Assembly (NCBI GenBank): GCA_900239685.1 | Contig: OENT01000359.1 | Location: 62,001 to 126,000, forward strand | DNA from: Rotaria macrura | Lineage: Eukaryota; Rotifera; Eurotatoria; Philodinida; Philodinidae | Direction of reading: 5' to 3' | Length of the DNA stretch: 64,000 nucleotides | Shown here: positions 61,789 through 64,000 of the stretch, piece by piece | Layout: each line of letters starts with the position of its first letter | Numbering within the stretch: position 1 is the first letter of the stretch | Made by a program: the position numbers and the translations under genes | Notes under the pieces: generated by a model | Database searches by the model: none | The model's input: the letters and a program-made list of their open reading frames with translations, nothing else | What the model was told of the DNA's origin: nothing

Positions 61789-62118
61789 ATGCCTTTGTTT
61801 GCTTGTTTGATTGGATTCAGAGGTCAAGAGTCTTAACATTCGAAATCAAAAAAGAAGATCTATGCAGCTCTTGATTCACAATTGAAACGAACTCCTGATT
61901 CTTATAGCTTTGAATCAGTTGGGGGCTATCTGGCCCGTGTGACTGCTAATTTGAAATCATAGTCTTGAACTGTTATTCATTCGTAACTATATTTTTTATA
62001 TTTAACGTAGAAGATTGCAGCACACAGCATTCTATATTATGCAGAATCATCACAATTGACTTTTTTCAATGAAATGATAGGATGCCCAAAATCAAGCAGA
62101 GATGAATGTATTATGACG
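61789..62118 (+). pseudogene. Coding-like fragment, unknown family
   Basis: From an ATG at 61789 a frame reads MPLFACLIGFRGQES, a stop, then in the same frame KKIYAALDSQLKRTPDSYSF and SVGGYLARVTANLKS. After an acceptor-like TTTAACGTAG (about 62010) another frame reads KIAAHSILYYAESSQLTFFN and EMIGCPKSSRDEC before stopping. The composition is clearly protein-like. The stop and the lack of a joining donor suggest a decayed host gene. Family not recognised. Confidence 0.3.
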
Positions 62119-62249
62119 ACTTAGACAAGGTGATATCTATTCGCCATTAGGAGAAACCAATAAAACTATAGTTCTACTATCATGAGGAAGAATGAATATA
62201 ATATAAGGGGATGCTAGCTACTTTCTATTTTGAGACTATCTCGAACAAT

Positions 62250-64000
62250 TAATGGAGTTGAAAGTATTGTTTTGTTTATATTTATCGAATTCTTAACCTT
62301 TAGATTTACGTTCTATACGATCTTTTACGAGTGTTGTCATGGTCGTTCTACGTGAAACATCCTCCAAAACGGTATAAAAAATTGAATCATTCGTTATTTT
62401 TCATTGATACATCCAAACTAGCTGAAAATTCAGAATTCATAGGTTTCTCTTCGTGAACTTACTAAAGTTCTATCTACCAAATTTTTGGGAATGCCATTTG
62501 AAACATTGTGACGCTTTCGTTAAAACTACACTAGTTTTCAAGCATTCTACTATACTGATTTGAATAACTAGCCCTGTATACGTGCATGCATAGGCTTTTT
62601 GACAATCATATATGATGCCAATTAAATCTAGTCACACGGTGAGGCATTTTCATTACTAGCAAAAGATAGATCGTACTTAATAGTATCTATCGGGAAAAAA
62701 TTATGAAAATACTTTTTATGGTTCGTTATAAAATCCTCATATTCTTAAAAGTCTGGAAATAAAATAATCTGTAATTTATGTAAGACTAAGCGCATACTTT
62801 TAAAACATGCATCTGGAGAACAGTTCCTTTATTGCAAATGAAATGCCGAGGGGAAAAGAGATACTTCAGCAGTATGTAGTGCTTTTTCCCTCTCGGTACA
62901 AAGAAATGCACATCGGGTCATGCGATAGGTAACACAATCAGGAAAAAATACCAATAATATCGCCGAGAATCATGGATAAGTGGGTGAAAATGGAAGTTGG
63001 CACAACTAGATTATTTGACAAACTGTGTCGACTTCCTAAATACTAGTCAATAGACAATGATCGACAACATACACCCTTTCGTTTTTACATTGAACCTCTA
63101 ATAAACGTACGGAAAGATAATTTTCGCTTAAAAAATGATTCAATAACAATCCTCATGGCTTCCAACGGATTTTTCTGAGATTTTGTTTTGATTAAAACTA
63201 AAATCGGGAAAAAGGTTTTCGATTTTGACTGGAATTTGAAAAAGGACCACGACAAGTAGTTAAGAATTCACTAGCAGATGAGATAATCATCACGGGTGCT
63301 TAAATGAGTGAACATTTTTTGANCCACTGTCAGTAAAACAATGCTATCGATATCACATATGATCGGCATAACTAGTCGATCCTTTGTGGTTGTTAATAAT
63401 AAAGGTCTTCTATTCATCGTTATTCTACTTATTCAGTGATATATGAAATTGTAAATTGCTATTTTCTGATCCCTAGTGTAATTTTATCGATCCAAAACAA
63501 CATTTCTCGAATATAAGATATCTGATCTATGCAAACGATCTAAAACAGTTATTGCGAGAACTCTCAGACTAACCTATGTACCATCAGATATTGATAGTTT
63601 GACGAACGAGAAGTCCGATTCCATCCCACGCGGAGTCCTAATTATAAATATATACGATTCTCAAGAACATCGCATGATGACGATGAAGAAAACGAAGGTG
63701 AAACGAAATTTTCTGATTCAGAAATTCTGACCAAGGTTGCGGAATCGCTTTTCAACAAAAGAAAAAGGATGGAATACAAAAAGTCATGAATCTTTGTCAA
63801 AATATTATATGTCCTATGTTGAAAAGATCGATCTTTACTCTGTCATTTATTCATAGAAATGTGGCGTACAACCGATATTTTTTCTATTATCCTCGCTTTT
63901 TGAATACCATATTGACCGGCACTTTAACTACGACTTGTTTTATTCTTTTTCTCTATATCACAGGTATATTCATTTCTCCCTATTCTCTCCACAAAATTAA
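62250..64000. other. Window end, no gene recognised
   Basis: About 1.75 kb of AT-rich sequence with one undetermined base (63323) and a nested hairpin at 62844-62898. Open frames are short; none keeps splice phase. Confidence 0.5.
62844..62898 (+). ncRNA. Candidate nested hairpin RNA
   Basis: TGCCGAGGGGAAAAG (from 62844) pairs with CTTTTTCCCTCTCGGTA (to 62898), about 14 pairs with one or two bulges and G-U pairs. Inside the loop, ATACT-TCAGC-AGTAT forms a second perfect five-pair stem. The two-tier 55-nt fold could be a small structured RNA or a miRNA-precursor-like hairpin. It could also be a chance or transposon-end palindrome; no expression evidence is available. Confidence 0.3.

Noticed and set aside
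62107-62160. RLRQGDIYSPL, reminiscent of a reverse-transcriptase motif
   Set aside because: The residues after it do not match the expected hydrophobic strand and no other RT motif (such as F/YxDD) is seen nearby; most likely coincidence.

Overview
The window is AT-rich eukaryotic DNA with compact multi-exon genes. Most introns are about 40-90 nt, with a minority of 0.4-1.6 kb. I infer a metazoan, most likely a bdelloid rotifer. The reasons are a B-box plus coiled-coil plus six-NHL protein, an F-box protein of the short AT-rich type common in those genomes, a three-repeat animal-type MYB, and a spliceosomal acceptor just upstream of the start codon in many genes, as expected where spliced-leader trans-splicing operates. 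The species call is inference. The gene structures come from splice-phase-consistent exon chains that I read directly; each chain sums to a whole number of codons.

Layout. 0.8-4.5 kb (-): an R1R2R3 MYB transcription factor, with a decayed plus-strand fragment near 1.1-1.65 kb. 5.1-13.5 kb (-): a 21-exon EF-hand protein resembling EFCAB6. 14.5-18.7 kb (+): a six-exon nuclear protein with two C2H2 fingers and a poly-Ser run. 22.2-23.5 kb (+): a decayed inositol-3-phosphate synthase gene, followed by an uncertain coding-like segment to 24.2 kb. 24.6-26.3 kb (-): a secreted, sequon-rich protein ending in two Kunitz domains. 28.0-29.8 kb (+): a MYND-finger protein. 31.8-39.4 kb (+): a 24-exon secreted protein with a DOMON domain, about 25 EGF-like repeats and two ShKT domains. 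40.5 kb (+): initiator tRNA-Met with a Pol III terminator. 41.7-42.9 kb: a small unknown gene (+) convergent with a RING/transmembrane protein (-). 43.3-44.0 kb (-): an acidic unknown protein. 48.7 kb (+): a fragment of a Tigger/pogo-type DNA transposon. 49.6-52.2 kb (-): the B-box/NHL protein. 53.6 kb (+): an F-box protein. 56.5-57.1 kb (+): a hotdog thioesterase. 57.5-58.1 kb (+): an MGST3-like MAPEG enzyme. 60.4-61.1 kb (-): a single-pass membrane protein of unknown family. From 61.2 kb to the end there are only decayed coding-like fragments and a nested hairpin.

The genes do not form an operon or an obvious pathway; this is an ordinary mixed chromosomal segment. The most distinctive items are the DOMON-EGF-ShKT protein, the Kunitz pair in which one domain lost both partners of one disulfide, the inositol-phosphate synthase pseudogene, the recurrent acceptor-before-ATG pattern, and two genes whose stop codon lies inside the poly(A) signal. 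I saw no rRNA, CRISPR, LTR or virus-like element.
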